NCBI GenBank assembly: GCA_028873295.1
Contig: JAGWKO010000006.1
Coordinates: 1-42,828 of the forward strand
Source of the DNA: Verrucomicrobiota bacterium
Lineage (GTDB): Bacteria > Chlamydiota > Chlamydiia > Chlamydiales > SM23-39
Direction of reading: 5' to 3'
DNA: 42,828 nucleotides
How positions within the stretch are numbered: the stretch's first letter is position 1; each line of letters opens with the position of its first letter. The notes below the pieces were generated by a model that was not told the origin of the DNA, made no database searches, and was given only the letters and a program-made list of their open reading frames with translations. Position numbers and translations under genes: made by a program. Positions 42,745 through 42,828 of the stretch are shown piece after piece.

Positions 42745-42828
42745 ATGAGTTTTTTAGATCCGTTCGAAAAAGAAGAACTTCTGGTTAAGCATAAAAAAGA
42801 ACGTGATGGCCGCGTTCGAGATCGAATC
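42745..42828 (+). mobile_element. 5' end of an IS630-like transposase gene (partial)
   Basis: 28 codons from ATG 42745 run open to the window edge: MSFLDPFEKEELLVKHKKER then DGRVRDRI. The KHKKERDGRVRDRI pattern matches the N-terminus of IS630-type transposases as I recall it (typically followed by KAVLL...GW...IA in the winged helix). A consensus TTGACA at 42726-42731 and TTGACG at 42705-42710 lie upstream, with CATAAT at 42733-42738. The inverted repeat of the element is not identifiable from one end. The gap 42657-42744 otherwise holds nothing recognisable. Confidence 0.55.

Overview
The window looks like a chromosomal segment from a member of the phylum Chlamydiota that is not a close relative of Chlamydia trachomatis. 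Gene blocks follow the chlamydial order as I remember it from C. trachomatis: accD-dut-ptsN-ptsN; an Inc-like gene next to clpC and a lipoate-ligase-like gene; a phospholipase D-like gene near rpmB; malQ-chaperone-sctW-sctV-sctU-ychF-truB-rbfA-infB-nusA-rpsA; and rpe-efp-accB-accC. A type III secretion segment, an Inc-type membrane protein, a SEC-C methionine aminopeptidase and a short TruB without a PUA domain fit the same picture. Species cannot be named from the sequence. Differences from Chlamydia include an archaeal/eukaryotic-type prolyl-tRNA synthetase, a catalytic-domain-only aspartokinase, no ribF between truB and ychF, and mobile-element traces.

Layout. 1-850: a partial restriction-type gene and hpf on the minus strand. 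849-5756: recO, two tRNAs (minus), yidD, accD, dut, two ptsN genes and a candidate inclusion membrane protein. 5768-8299: clpC (minus). 8440-10671: a lipoyl/octanoyl transferase-like gene and proS. 10651-12395: htpX and a coupled unknown gene (minus). 12493-12658: a long, nearly perfect hairpin. 12679-15078: a small unknown gene, an M20 peptidase and a membrane/coiled-coil protein. 15173-18704: rpmB, a PLD-like protein, a MarC protein, truA and map (minus). 18782-18958: a MITE with a 10-bp target duplication. 19005-19439: a YqeY-like gene. 19436-35209: one long minus-strand series running from rpsA-nusA-infB-rbfA-truB-ychF into sctU-sctV-sctW-chaperone-malQ and two envelope or secreted unknowns. 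35372-42656: a plus-strand series of lysC-like, unknown 620-aa gene, rpe, yvcK, HAD, efp, accB and accC. 42745-42828: the start of an IS630-like transposase where Chlamydia has rplM-rpsI.

Genes are packed with 1-4 nt ATGA/GTGA/TAATG overlaps, which settle several start codons; TTG and GTG starts with good Shine-Dalgarno sequences are common. Fatty-acid synthesis genes occur at both ends (accD; accB-accC). Translation and transcription factors share a probable operon with secretion genes. A short dispersed repeat with core CAGTTACGCAAGAGGTC recurs at least five times, always at gene edges. In one copy it supplies the stop codon of a ptsN gene and in another the ribosome binding site of sctU. 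This repeat, the two hairpin elements and the uncharacterised 620-aa gene are the main leads for something undescribed. No rRNA genes and no CRISPR arrays were seen.
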